From positions 6,490,501 to 6,554,500 of the forward strand of contig NZ_CP022222.1 of assembly GCF_009930815.1 (NCBI RefSeq): 64,000 nt of DNA, written 5' to 3'. Shown here piece after piece: positions 34,503 through 43,063 of the stretch (its first letter is position 1; every line of letters begins with the position of its first letter). Under the pieces are notes generated by a model that was not told where the DNA came from, ran no database searches, and saw nothing but the letters and a program-made list of their open reading frames with translations. Source of the DNA: Bradyrhizobium sp. CCBAU 051011. GTDB taxonomy: Bacteria; Pseudomonadota; Alphaproteobacteria; Rhizobiales; Xanthobacteraceae. The translations under genes were made by a program, and so were the position numbers.

Positions 34503-35651
34503 ATGGATTGCATGCGCTGCTCATGGCGGCTTTCGCGGGCACGAAGAAGGGGGGCCTGTTGCGCGCTCGCGCGGCTGCTTGCGATGGTGGCCGTTCTTGT
34601 CGTCGTGATGTCGACAGCGCAGGCGCAATCGCCGACGCCCACGCCCACCCCGACCCCCATGCCTTCGCCGACGCCGAGCCCGACACCGACGGTGATCAAC
34701 TCGGCGGTCTCGTCCGGCGCGGCGCTGACCAATCTCGGCAGCAATTTCCTGGAGCGGCTGGGCAATCAGTCGAGCAACGGCTTCAACCGCCTGCAGCGGA
34801 CCAATCCGGGCGGCGGCGGCGCTTCCGAGAGCACGGAAGCGCCGCGCTACCGGACCTGGTTCGAGGCTTATGGGAACTCGACCCGGAACGGCGCGGTCGG
34901 CGATTTCGTCGGCGATAACCGAAAGACCTGGGGCGGCGTAGCCGGGATCGGGGCGCGGGTGGCGCCGGGCATCAATATCGGCTTCTCGGTCGATCAGAGC
35001 CGATCGTCAATCGACATTCCGCTGGCGCTGCAATCGGCGACGATCGACCTGACCCAGCTTGGTTTCACCGCCTCCGTCGACAGCGGGCCGTGGACCTGGG
35101 CCAGCGCGGTGGTGCACGGGTTCGGCAACGTCAACTCGCGCCGCGATACCGGCCTTGGGCTGGCGACCGCCGGATACAATGCGCGGCTCGACGGCGTCCT
35201 GAGCGAGATCAGCTATTACTGGTCAAAGGATCAGGGCCGCATCGTGCCGAAGGGCGCGTTCGAATATGTCCGCGCCCAGACCGGGGCGTTGCAGGAGATC
35301 GGCGGCCTCGATCCCGTAACGGCGACCGGCGCCACCGTGCAGCGGGCGCGGCTCCTGATCGGCGCCGAGATCGGCCATTACTGGATCCTCGACGGCAAGA
35401 TTCTCGACCTGTCAGGTTACGGCAAGTTCGTCGACAACCTCGTGCAGAATTTCTCCGATATCACCGTCAGCCAGGGCGTGCAGAGTATTACGTTCCAGGG
35501 CATCGGCGAGAGCCGATACGGCGCCGATGCCGGTGCTTCGGCCTCGCTGAGCCTGACCAATACCGCGCGGCTATATGTGAACTACGACGCCAAGGTCCGC
35601 GCCGCGATGCAGTCGCATCAGGGCACGGTGGGGCTGGAGTTGAAGTGGTAG
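34503..35651 (+). CDS. Small autotransporter-type outer-membrane beta-barrel protein
   Basis: 382 aa. A long basic signal peptide (RLSRARRRGACCALARLLAM) ends near AQAQ, then a Thr/Pro stalk (SPTPTPTPTPMPSPTPSPTP), a 50-residue linker that could form the helix inside the barrel, and a beta barrel of about 270 residues ending in aromatic LELKW, as outer-membrane proteins do. FEAYGNSTRNGAVGDFVGDN and FSVDQSRSSIDIPLALQ are typical of the autotransporter domain. There is no passenger domain of normal size. The start is uncertain between the ATGs at 34503 and 34512. Confidence 0.85.
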   Translation: MDCMRCSWRLSRARRRGACCALARLLAMVAVLVVVMSTAQAQSPTPTPTPTPMPSPTPSPTPTVINSAVSSGAALTNLGSNFLERLGNQSSNGFNRLQRTNPGGGGASESTEAPRYRTWFEAYGNSTRNGAVGDFVGDNRKTWGGVAGIGARVAPGINIGFSVDQSRSSIDIPLALQSATIDLTQLGFTASVDSGPWTWASAVVHGFGNVNSRRDTGLGLATAGYNARLDGVLSEISYYWSKDQGRIVPKGAFEYVRAQTGALQEIGGLDPVTATGATVQRARLLIGAEIGHYWILDGKILDLSGYGKFVDNLVQNFSDITVSQGVQSITFQGIGESRYGADAGASASLSLTNTARLYVNYDAKVRAAMQSHQGTVGLELKW

Positions 35652-35654
35652 TTA

Positions 35655-35687
35655 TTCTCCCTCGCCCCGCTCTTGCGGCGGAGAGGT
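35655..35687. terminator. Imperfect hairpin between convergent genes
   Basis: The stretch around CCCCGCTCTTGCGGCGG, with flanking CTCCCTC and GAGAGG, can form an imperfect stem-loop between the autotransporter and rnd stops. Sequences of this type recur between genes in bradyrhizobia. Terminator function is inferred. Confidence 0.4.
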
Positions 35688-35698
35688 TAAGAGCCAGC

Positions 35699-36847
35699 CT
35701 ACGCCCGATCGACCCTGACGACGCGGCCTTTTTCGATCGCGAGCGCTAGCCTGCCGTGCTTAAGCGCAATCGCGGCTTCGCCGAACAATTCGCGGCGCCA
35801 TCCGTGCAGGGCCGGAACGTCGGCGTGGTCGTCGGCGGCGATCTGGTCGAGGTCGTCGACGGTGGCGATCACCTTGCTGGCCACGGCGTGCCGCTCCGAG
35901 GTCATCCGCAGCAGCACCTTCAACAATTCGACAGTCGCTGCGCCGTTCGAATTGCCGCGCGGCTTTTCGATCTTCGGTAGCGTGTGCGGATCGCGGGCGA
36001 GGCCGCGCTGGACGGCTGCGATGATGTCGGTGCCCCATTTCGAGCGGTCAAAGCCCTTCGGTAGCGAGCGCAGGCTGGCGAGACGTTCGAGCGAGGTCGG
36101 GGCGTGGGTGGCGATGTCGCCGACCGCATCGTCTTTCATGACGCGTGAGCGCGGCACGTCGCGGCTTTGCGCTTCCTGCTCTCGCCAGGCCGCGACTTCC
36201 ATCAGCACCGCGAGTTCCTTCGGCTTGCGCACCCGCGTCTTCAGCCGCTCCCAGGCCCGCTCGGGGTGGAAATCGTAGGTCTTGGGCGAGGTCAAAACTT
36301 CCATCTCCTCGCTGACCCAGTCGTTGCGGCCGCGCTTCTTCAGATCGGCGTCGAGCGCTGCGAACACATCGCGCAAATGGGTGACGTCAGAGACAGCGTA
36401 ATGCATCTGCTCGGGCGTCAGCGGGCGGCGCGACCAGTCGGTGAAGCGGTGGGTCTTGTCGGGCCGGTGGCCGGTGACGCGTTCGACGAGCTGGTCATAG
36501 GCGATGCTGTCGCCATAGCCCAGCACCATGGCGGCGACCTGGGTATCGAAGATCGGATGTGGAATGGTGCCGGACTGATGCCAGACGATTTCGATGTCCT
36601 GGCGGGCGGCGTGGAACACCTTCAGCACCGCTTCGTTCCCCATCAGCTCGAAGAACGGCTTGAGGTCGATGCCGGGCGCCAGCGTGTCAATGACGACGGC
36701 TTCGTCCGGGCTCGCCATCTGCACGACGCAGAGCAGGGGATAGTAGGTCGTCTCGCGCAGGAACTCGGTGTCGACCGTGATGACCTTGTGCTGGGCGAGC
36801 CGGGAGCAGGCGGCGGCGAGGTCGGGAGTGGTAGTAATCAGATCCAT
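35699..36847 (-). CDS. rnd: Ribonuclease D
   Basis: 382 aa. The 3'-5' exonuclease DEDD motifs are all visible: [35 protein letters not shown] and [20 protein letters not shown]. The C-terminal part has HRDC-like helices ([20 protein letters not shown]). It trims tRNA and other stable RNA precursors. An ATG two codons upstream (36853) is an alternative start. Confidence 0.95.
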   Translation of the reverse strand: MDLITTTPDLAAACSRLAQHKVITVDTEFLRETTYYPLLCVVQMASPDEAVVIDTLAPGIDLKPFFELMGNEAVLKVFHAARQDIEIVWHQSGTIPHPIFDTQVAAMVLGYGDSIAYDQLVERVTGHRPDKTHRFTDWSRRPLTPEQMHYAVSDVTHLRDVFAALDADLKKRGRNDWVSEEMEVLTSPKTYDFHPERAWERLKTRVRKPKELAVLMEVAAWREQEAQSRDVPRSRVMKDDAVGDIATHAPTSLERLASLRSLPKGFDRSKWGTDIIAAVQRGLARDPHTLPKIEKPRGNSNGAATVELLKVLLRMTSERHAVASKVIATVDDLDQIAADDHADVPALHGWRRELFGEAAIALKHGRLALAIEKGRVVRVDRA

Positions 36848-37028
36848 GAACAATCCATGACGCGTCGGGACAGGCGTTCTGCCGAAAACGCTGATATGTC
36901 AAGGGTGTCGCGGTGGATTTGAGCCCTGCATTTGAGCCTGGGCATGGCTTTTTTGCGTCCCAACGGGGGCCGGGAGACGTCCTGTAGCCATTCCGGTCGT
37001 CAGGCGTCGGCCGGACGGTAAAAACTGC

Positions 37029-37139
37029 TCACTCGTAACGGATGTGCCGCGACCGGCGTCGGCCCGACGGGATCGCGAGCACAGCGAGACAGAGGGCAAT
37101 CATCACCATTCCCATGAATGCGAAAGCAAAGGCGTCCAC
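37029..37139 (-). CDS. 36-residue single-span membrane protein
   Basis: A GTG 5 nt after GGGAGA opens a 36-codon frame: MDAFAFAFMGMVMIALCLAV, then LAIPSGRRRSRHIRYE. It has one hydrophobic segment (about 3-23) and a strongly basic tail, so the tail should face the cytoplasm. The ribosome site, the clean layout and the lack of any other gene in the 530-nt gap support a real small protein. Function unknown. Confidence 0.6.
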   Translation of the reverse strand: MDAFAFAFMGMVMIALCLAVLAIPSGRRRSRHIRYE

Positions 37140-37270
37140 GGCAATTCTCCCGCGATAAACCGTTAGATTTGTGGGGAGCGCGTTGACGGGTTCTTAATTT
37201 ATGTAACCTGGCGAGGCGTGCATGCGCAGATGGTGGATAGGCGCTTAACGAGTTGGGTTAACGGCAGCCC

Positions 37271-37351
37271 GTAGGACCGGTAGAGCGAAGCGAAAGCCAT
37301 CAGCCCCCGCGCGAGACATTGATGGGTTTCGCTTCGCTCTACCCATCCTAC
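37271..37351. repeat. Long imperfect palindromic repeat (REP-like)
   Basis: Arms of 32 nt (37271-37302 and 37320-37351) pair with three mismatches around a 17-nt loop. The arms carry the GTAGAGCGAAGCGAAA core that is scattered between genes of bradyrhizobial genomes. It lies beyond the selO stop codon and may end or stabilise its transcript. Confidence 0.8.
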
Positions 37352-37381
37352 AATCCATCTGCGCGAGGAGAAGATCTCGCC

Positions 37382-38854
37382 TCACGTCCCGCAGAATGTC
37401 CGCAGCACGCGCTGATCGGGAAGCGGCGGCTCTGTGTAGGCCGCGAACTCCGGTTGATCCTCATACGGCTTCGACAGCACCGTCAGCAATTCCTCGAATG
37501 GCGCGTAGTCGTTGTTGACGGCGGCAGCGATCACGGCTTCGACGCGGTGGTTGCGGGGGATGAAGGCTGGATTGACGGCGCGCATCGCCGCCTGTCGCTC
37601 CGTGGCGGATTGTGGCTCCTCGGTCAGGCGCTTGCGCCATCGCACGGCCCATTCGTCGAACGCGGCGGGGTCTGTGAACTGCGCCCTCACGCTGTCGTCG
37701 TCGGCATCCGCGGCGGCATCGCTCAGGCGGCGGAAGGTGAGGGTGAAGTCGGCCGCATTCTTTGCCATCGCGTCCAGCAAGTCCTGGATCAACGCTTCAT
37801 CGCCATCGTGAGTGGTAAAGAGCCCGATCTTTTTGCGCAGGCCCGCCTGATAGGCAGTGGTGAACTTTTCGGCGAAGTCGCCGAGGATGAATTGCGCCTG
37901 TTCGATCGCCTTGTCCTGGTCGTCGGAGAACAGCGGCAGCAGGCATTCGGCGAGCCGCGTCAAATTCCACAGCGCGATGCGGGGTTGGTTGGCGTAGGCG
38001 TAGCGGCCCAGTTCGTCGATCGAGGAGAACACCTGCGCGGGGTTGTATTCGTCCATGAAGGCGCAGGGGCCGTAATCGATGGTCTCGCCAGAGATCGAAG
38101 TGTTGTCGGTGTTCATCACGCCGTGGATGAAGCCGACCAGAAGCCAGCGCGCGACGAGATCGGCCTGGCGGGCGACGACGCCTTCGAGCAGGGCGTGATA
38201 GGGACGTTCGGCGTTTGCCACCTCCGGATAGTGCCTGGCGATGACATGATCTGCGAGCGCGCGCACGCCGTCGGTGTCGCCGCGCGCGGCGAAGAACTGG
38301 AATGTGCCGACACGGATATGGCTTGCGGCCACACGGGTGAGCACAGCGCCGGGAAGCATGGTCTCGCGCTGCACGCGCTCACCCGAGGTCACGGCAGCCA
38401 GCGAGCGGGTGGTGGGAATACCCAATGCAAACATCGCCTCGCTGACGATGTATTCGCGCAGGACCGGGCCGAGCGCGGCGCGGCCATCGCCGCGGCGCGA
38501 GAACGGGGTCGGCCCGCTGCCTTTAAGCTGGATGTCGCGGCGAACGCCGTCCTTGTCGATGACCTCGCCGAGCAGGATGGCCCGGCCATCGCCGAGCTGA
38601 GGCACGAACTGGCCGAACTGGTGGCCGGCATAGGCCATGGCGATGGGGTCGGCGCCCTCGGGGAGGCGCTTTCCGGCGAGGATTTCCGCGCCCTCAGGGC
38701 TGTCCAGCAGGTCCGGATCCAGCCCGAGATGGACGGCCAGCGCCCGGTTCAGCTTGATCAGCCGGGGGCTGGCGACGGGTGTCGGCGCCACCCGTGCGAA
38801 AAAGTTCGCTGGCAGGGCAGAATAGGTGTTCTGGAACGGGAAATGGACGGTCAT
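37382..38854 (-). CDS. selO: Protein adenylyltransferase SelO (YdiU/UPF0061)
   Basis: 490 aa pseudokinase-fold enzyme that transfers AMP to Ser, Thr or Tyr of redox proteins. Key parts are [20 protein letters not shown], the nucleotide-binding [20 protein letters not shown], and [20 protein letters not shown] with the metal-binding Asn/Asp. The C-terminus RTFCGT is the usual ending, with the conserved redox cysteine. It is in the canonical size range. A palindromic repeat follows the stop. Confidence 0.95.
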   Translation of the reverse strand: MTVHFPFQNTYSALPANFFARVAPTPVASPRLIKLNRALAVHLGLDPDLLDSPEGAEILAGKRLPEGADPIAMAYAGHQFGQFVPQLGDGRAILLGEVIDKDGVRRDIQLKGSGPTPFSRRGDGRAALGPVLREYIVSEAMFALGIPTTRSLAAVTSGERVQRETMLPGAVLTRVAASHIRVGTFQFFAARGDTDGVRALADHVIARHYPEVANAERPYHALLEGVVARQADLVARWLLVGFIHGVMNTDNTSISGETIDYGPCAFMDEYNPAQVFSSIDELGRYAYANQPRIALWNLTRLAECLLPLFSDDQDKAIEQAQFILGDFAEKFTTAYQAGLRKKIGLFTTHDGDEALIQDLLDAMAKNAADFTLTFRRLSDAAADADDDSVRAQFTDPAAFDEWAVRWRKRLTEEPQSATERQAAMRAVNPAFIPRNHRVEAVIAAAVNNDYAPFEELLTVLSKPYEDQPEFAAYTEPPLPDQRVLRTFCGT

Positions 38855-39046
38855 GGCCTAAAGATAGGCGCGGGGAGGGAATAGGCAAACGGTTCGGATA
38901 CGGTCTTGCCGAAATGGCCGTTTTTGAGCCGAAAACAGCCCCGCCATTGGTTGCCGCCCCCGGCGGTGTCGGGTAAACCCTCCGCAACTTCGGACCGGCT
39001 TTGGCCTCCGATTCCTGACCTCCGACATCCTTTTTTTGGGACTTCC

Positions 39047-40819
39047 ATGCATCGCTACCGGTCACATACATGCGGCGCGCTCCGCGACAGCGACATCGGG
39101 CAGACCGCCCGCCTTTCCGGCTGGTGCCATCGCATCCGCGACCATGGCGGCGTGCTGTTTATCGACCTGCGCGACCACTACGGCATCACCCAATGCGTGG
39201 CCGACCCGGATTCGCCGGCGTTCAAGGAAGTGGAAAAGTTCCGCTCGGAATGGGTGGTGCGGATCGACGGCAAGGTGCGCAAGCGTCCCGAGGGTACCGA
39301 TAATCCGGAACTGCCGACCGGCGCGGTGGAAGTTTACGTCAGCGAGATCGAGGTGCTGGGACCTGCCGGCGAACTGCCGCTGCCGGTGTTCGGCGAGCAG
39401 GAATACCCTGAAGACATCAGGCTCAAGTACCGCTTCCTCGACCTCCGCCGCGAGAAGCTGCACCAGAACATCATGACCCGCGGCGCCATCGTCGATTCCA
39501 TGCGCAAGCGGATGAAGGAGCAGGGCTTCTTCGAGTTCCAGACCCCGATCCTGACGGCGTCCTCGCCGGAAGGCGCGCGCGACTTCCTGGTGCCGTCGCG
39601 CATTCATCCCGGCAAGTTCTATGCGCTGCCGCAGGCGCCGCAGCAGTACAAGCAGCTCCTGATGATGTCGGGCTTCGACCGCTACTTCCAGATCGCGCCC
39701 TGCTTCCGCGACGAGGACCCGCGCGCCGACCGCCTGCCGGGCGAGTTCTACCAGCTCGATGTCGAGATGAGCTTCGTCACGCAGGAGGACGTGTTTGCGG
39801 CGATGGAGCCTGTTGTCACCGGTGTGTTCGAGGAGTTTGCCAAGGGCAAGCCGGTCACCAAAGGCTGGCCGCGGATTCCGTTTGCGGAAGCCCTGCGCAA
39901 ATACGGCACCGACAAGCCGGACCTGCGCAACCCGATCGTGATGCAGGACGTCTCCGAGCACTTCCGCGGCTCTGGTTTCAAGGTGTTCGCGCGGATGCTG
40001 GAAGACCCGAAGAACCAGGTCTGGGCGATCCCCGGACCTACGGGCGGCAGCCGCGCCTTCTGCGACCGCATGAATTCGTGGGCGCAAGGCGAGGGACAGC
40101 CAGGCCTCGGCTACATCATGTGGCGCGAGGGCGGCGAAGGTGCGGGCCCGCTTGCCAACAACATCGGCGCGGAGCGGACGGCGGCGATTCGTGCGCAGCT
40201 CGGCTTGAAGGAGGGCGATGCGGCGTTCTTCGTCGCCGGCGATCCGGAAAAATTCTGGAAGTTTTCAGGCCTCGCCCGCACCAAGGTGGGCGAGGAATTG
40301 AACCTGATTGACAAGGACCGGTTCGAGCTCGCCTGGATCGTCGACTTCCCGATGTACGAGTACAACGAGGAAGACAAGAAGGTCGACTTCTCGCACAACC
40401 CGTTCTCGATGCCGCAGGGTGGCCTCGATGCGCTCAAGGGGCAGGACCCGCTGACCATCAAGGCTTTCCAGTACGACATCACCTGCAACGGCTACGAGAT
40501 CGCCTCCGGCGGCATCCGCAACCACAAGCCGGAAGCGATGGTGAAGGCGTTCGAGATCGCGGGCTATGGCGAGAAGGATGTCGTCGAGCGTTTCGGCGGC
40601 ATGTATCGCGCGTTCCAGTACGGCGCCCCGCCGCATGGCGGCATGGCGGCCGGCGTCGACCGCATCGTGATGCTGCTCTGCGGCACCACGAACCTGCGCG
40701 AAATCTCGCTGTTCCCGATGAACCAGCAGGCCGTGGACCTGCTGATGGGGGCGCCATCGGAGGTCACCACCAAGCAGCTTCGCGAGCTTCACATCCGGCT
40801 CAATCTGCCGGACAAGTAG
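39047..40819 (+). CDS. aspS: Aspartyl-tRNA synthetase
   Basis: 590 aa class II synthetase of bacterial type with the GAD insertion. Motif 2 is [20 protein letters not shown], motif 3 [20 protein letters not shown], with [20 protein letters not shown] between. Alphaproteobacteria often use a relaxed enzyme that also charges tRNA-Asn for GatCAB to amidate, but the sequence alone does not settle that here. The start ATG at 39047 gives the family N-terminus [13 protein letters not shown]. The stop is one base from the stop of the convergent gene. A decayed copy of its 3' end lies 2.2 kb downstream. Confidence 0.97.
   Translation: MHRYRSHTCGALRDSDIGQTARLSGWCHRIRDHGGVLFIDLRDHYGITQCVADPDSPAFKEVEKFRSEWVVRIDGKVRKRPEGTDNPELPTGAVEVYVSEIEVLGPAGELPLPVFGEQEYPEDIRLKYRFLDLRREKLHQNIMTRGAIVDSMRKRMKEQGFFEFQTPILTASSPEGARDFLVPSRIHPGKFYALPQAPQQYKQLLMMSGFDRYFQIAPCFRDEDPRADRLPGEFYQLDVEMSFVTQEDVFAAMEPVVTGVFEEFAKGKPVTKGWPRIPFAEALRKYGTDKPDLRNPIVMQDVSEHFRGSGFKVFARMLEDPKNQVWAIPGPTGGSRAFCDRMNSWAQGEGQPGLGYIMWREGGEGAGPLANNIGAERTAAIRAQLGLKEGDAAFFVAGDPEKFWKFSGLARTKVGEELNLIDKDRFELAWIVDFPMYEYNEEDKKVDFSHNPFSMPQGGLDALKGQDPLTIKAFQYDITCNGYEIASGGIRNHKPEAMVKAFEIAGYGEKDVVERFGGMYRAFQYGAPPHGGMAAGVDRIVMLLCGTTNLREISLFPMNQQAVDLLMGAPSEVTTKQLRELHIRLNLPDK
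40786..40810 (+). repeat. 25-nt direct repeat, copy 1 (inside aspS 3' end)
   Basis: Identical to 42965-42989 over 25 nt, encoding the LHIRLNLP part of the synthetase C-terminus. Both copies are followed within a few bases by a stop codon and TTCACA. Together they bracket the AsmA-like gene. Confidence 0.9.
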
Positions 40820-40820
40820 T

Positions 40821-42803
40821 TCACAGCGCCGTGGTGCTCTCGATCCGGAACTTCGAGAGCGCATCGAGCGGGTCGGTCTTCAACGCCTGGAAGAGCTGCA
40901 TTGCCGGCACCTTGCCGAGCGGCGTGAGCTTGAGCGTCAGCGTCGTCCGCGGCGTTTCGATGAAGCGCGCCAGCGCCTCGGCAGCGGCCACGGCATCGGC
41001 GTTGCTTGTGCCCGACGTCGCTGCGCTGCTTCTGATGTCCTCAACGATCGCTTGTCGTGCTGCGTCGCGGCTGACGTTCTGCGTCCTTGCATAATGGGCG
41101 ACCGCGAGATCGACGACGCCCAAATCGCGCACCGTGAGCTCGATGGTGCCCGCCTCAATCAGGGTTGCCACGGCGACTGCCTGAAGCGGATTGATCGAGA
41201 ACGCCTCGCGCGGCACGTTGGCGAGCGAAATTCTTGCGGACGCTTTCAGCATGCCGCCAAGCTCGACCGTCACAGGCTCCAGCACGAATGAGCGTGATGC
41301 TTCGGTCCATGCCGTGCCGAGGTCGAGATCGATCGCCATCTTGTCGAGGCCCGCGGCGATCAGCATTCGCTGGCCGGGATGGGTTGCGTCAAGTGGGCCG
41401 GACATCTTGGCGGTCAGCCGAGCCTTGCTCGGGATAGGCCCGACGAACTGCCCCCAGTCCAGACTGACAAGGTCCACGTTGATCGGCCTGCCCGTGTTCT
41501 TGTAAGGCGCAGCGAAGCCCTTCAGTTCGGCGCCCTCGAGCAGGGCGATCATGCCGAGCGCCTGGTCGGGCGCCGGCGGTTGCGCTGGGTTCGAAAACAG
41601 CGCGGTCATACGCAACAGACCGGCGATATCCACGCTCTTGAGGGCGAAGCGGGCGAGCTTGACGGGACCCTGCGGTGTGCGGCCGTCAAAACCTTCGACC
41701 GCAAATTCGCCGGTCTTTCCGTTCTCCAGACTGAAGCGCAGCGAGGCGAGCTTGAAGCCACCCTCCGGCATATCCATCGAAAGGCCGCGCATCTCGGCGC
41801 TTCCAATGCGCACGCCCTCATAGATCCTGGCCATCCTCTCCATCATTTCGCGGGCCTGCGCCGGCGTGGGCTGGGCCGTACCTGATGGTATCGTTGCCAG
41901 CAGCGCGGCCAGTTGCAGCCGCGAGGGCCGTGCCCCGATATCATCGGCCGTCAGCCCGTCGATACGCACCGCCGGACCTTGCCCTGAGGTGATCGTATAG
42001 GCGCCGGCGGTAACCTGCCGGTAGACGCGGTAGTATTGTTCGTCGTTGGAGCGCTGAGGATCGAGGATGGCTGCGGCGGCGACCATATCGACGTCCTGCA
42101 CCGCGAGATTGGCGAGGTCCCCGGTGACCTTCTCGGGCTTGCCCTTCGGCTGCGAGGTCGCTGTGAAGGTCATTCGGTCGAGAGTGACGGCGGCGATCTT
42201 GCCGGCCTTGATGTCGCGCACCGCCAGGTTGGAATAGGCGAATTCGCCGTTCCCCAGTGCCGGGTTTCCGGAGTTCATGGTACCGGCGACACTGGGTGCC
42301 GTGATCGAGGAGGCGGTGACTGCACCAAGCTGTTCGATGACCAGCCGATATAGGTCGATCACCGAGGAGGTTGCCGGCGGCCGCGGCAGGTTTGCCGGTC
42401 CGGAAAAATCCTTCGCCGTGATCCGCGGCACCTTGTAGGTGACTTGCCAATCTGCCCCTGCAGGCATCCTGGTGTTGAGCTCGAGATCGCTCGCCTCGAT
42501 GGCATCGGCCGAGAAGCGCGTCGCGTCCGGCTGACCGACACCGAGCGCGGTGAAGCTGCCAATCTTGAGGGTTACCGGCGGCTGCGACGCCGATTCAGTG
42601 GTAATGTCGGCAATCCTGAGCGTTCGGCTTTTCAGATCGAACGACACCTTGCCATGGCTTGCCTTGCCGCCGCCGGCTCTGATCTGCTCGAACGCGGTCT
42701 CGACCTCGCTGGCAATCCGGTGCTGCGTGTAAAACTCGAAGCCGAAGAAGCCGCCCACCGCGATCACGACCGCGGCGACCAGACCCAGCAGTATCTTTAC
42801 CAT
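40821..42803 (-). CDS. Large AsmA/DUF945-like envelope protein of unknown function
   Basis: 660 aa. One N-terminal membrane helix (MVKILLGLVAAVVIAVGGFF) followed by a long beta-rich periplasmic part with repeated patterns such as GKVSFDLKSRTLRIADITTE, GNGEFAYSNLAVRDIKAG and AVRIDGLTADDIGARPS, which recall AsmA or DUF945 proteins. The C-terminal TLTLKLTPLGKVPAMQLFQA is also of that kind. The ATG at 42803 follows GGAG by 8 nt; the longer frame to 42851 lacks a site. It could be a lipid-transport or envelope-organisation factor. It abuts aspS tail to tail with one base between the stops, and lies between two copies of the aspS 3' end. Confidence 0.75.
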   Translation of the reverse strand: MVKILLGLVAAVVIAVGGFFGFEFYTQHRIASEVETAFEQIRAGGGKASHGKVSFDLKSRTLRIADITTESASQPPVTLKIGSFTALGVGQPDATRFSADAIEASDLELNTRMPAGADWQVTYKVPRITAKDFSGPANLPRPPATSSVIDLYRLVIEQLGAVTASSITAPSVAGTMNSGNPALGNGEFAYSNLAVRDIKAGKIAAVTLDRMTFTATSQPKGKPEKVTGDLANLAVQDVDMVAAAAILDPQRSNDEQYYRVYRQVTAGAYTITSGQGPAVRIDGLTADDIGARPSRLQLAALLATIPSGTAQPTPAQAREMMERMARIYEGVRIGSAEMRGLSMDMPEGGFKLASLRFSLENGKTGEFAVEGFDGRTPQGPVKLARFALKSVDIAGLLRMTALFSNPAQPPAPDQALGMIALLEGAELKGFAAPYKNTGRPINVDLVSLDWGQFVGPIPSKARLTAKMSGPLDATHPGQRMLIAAGLDKMAIDLDLGTAWTEASRSFVLEPVTVELGGMLKASARISLANVPREAFSINPLQAVAVATLIEAGTIELTVRDLGVVDLAVAHYARTQNVSRDAARQAIVEDIRSSAATSGTSNADAVAAAEALARFIETPRTTLTLKLTPLGKVPAMQLFQALKTDPLDALSKFRIESTTAL

Positions 42804-42917
42804 TAGTTGTGCTCCGGACGCCGGCATTCGCTGGAGGCAAAATTGCCACAATGTCAGTCAAGGGGACGGGGTAGGGAGGATATTATGCTACCGGCTTTGA
42901 CGCGTTGCGTCGATGCC

Positions 42918-42998
42918 CCCTGTTGATGGGAAAGCTCTCGGATGTTGCATCCAAGCGGTTGCCCGTGCTTCACATCCGGCTCAATCTGCCGCAAAGCT
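42918..42998 (+). pseudogene. Decayed fragment of the aspS 3' end
   Basis: In one frame this stretch encodes 26 residues ending in [10 protein letters not shown] and a stop. The intact synthetase ends in [10 protein letters not shown] with the same LLMG motif 22 residues before the end, and 16 of 26 residues are identical. Nothing upstream in the same frame matches aspS, so only the tail was copied. It lies between the AsmA-like gene and the malic enzyme gene. Confidence 0.75.
42965..42989 (+). repeat. 25-nt direct repeat, copy 2
   Basis: Exact match to 40786-40810 inside the aspS gene. The spacing of 2,179 nt encloses the end of aspS and the whole AsmA-like gene. Confidence 0.9.
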
Positions 42999-43063
42999 AA
43001 CGGTTCACATGAAGACCGGCCTCGGCACGTAATTCGGGGTCGTTGAAGCCCGTGGGGGAGTGT

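Noticed and set aside
39047..42998. Genomic island integrated at aspS
   Set aside because: No integrase, tRNA target or mobility gene is present and only one gene lies between the repeats, so only a local duplication or insertion is proposed.
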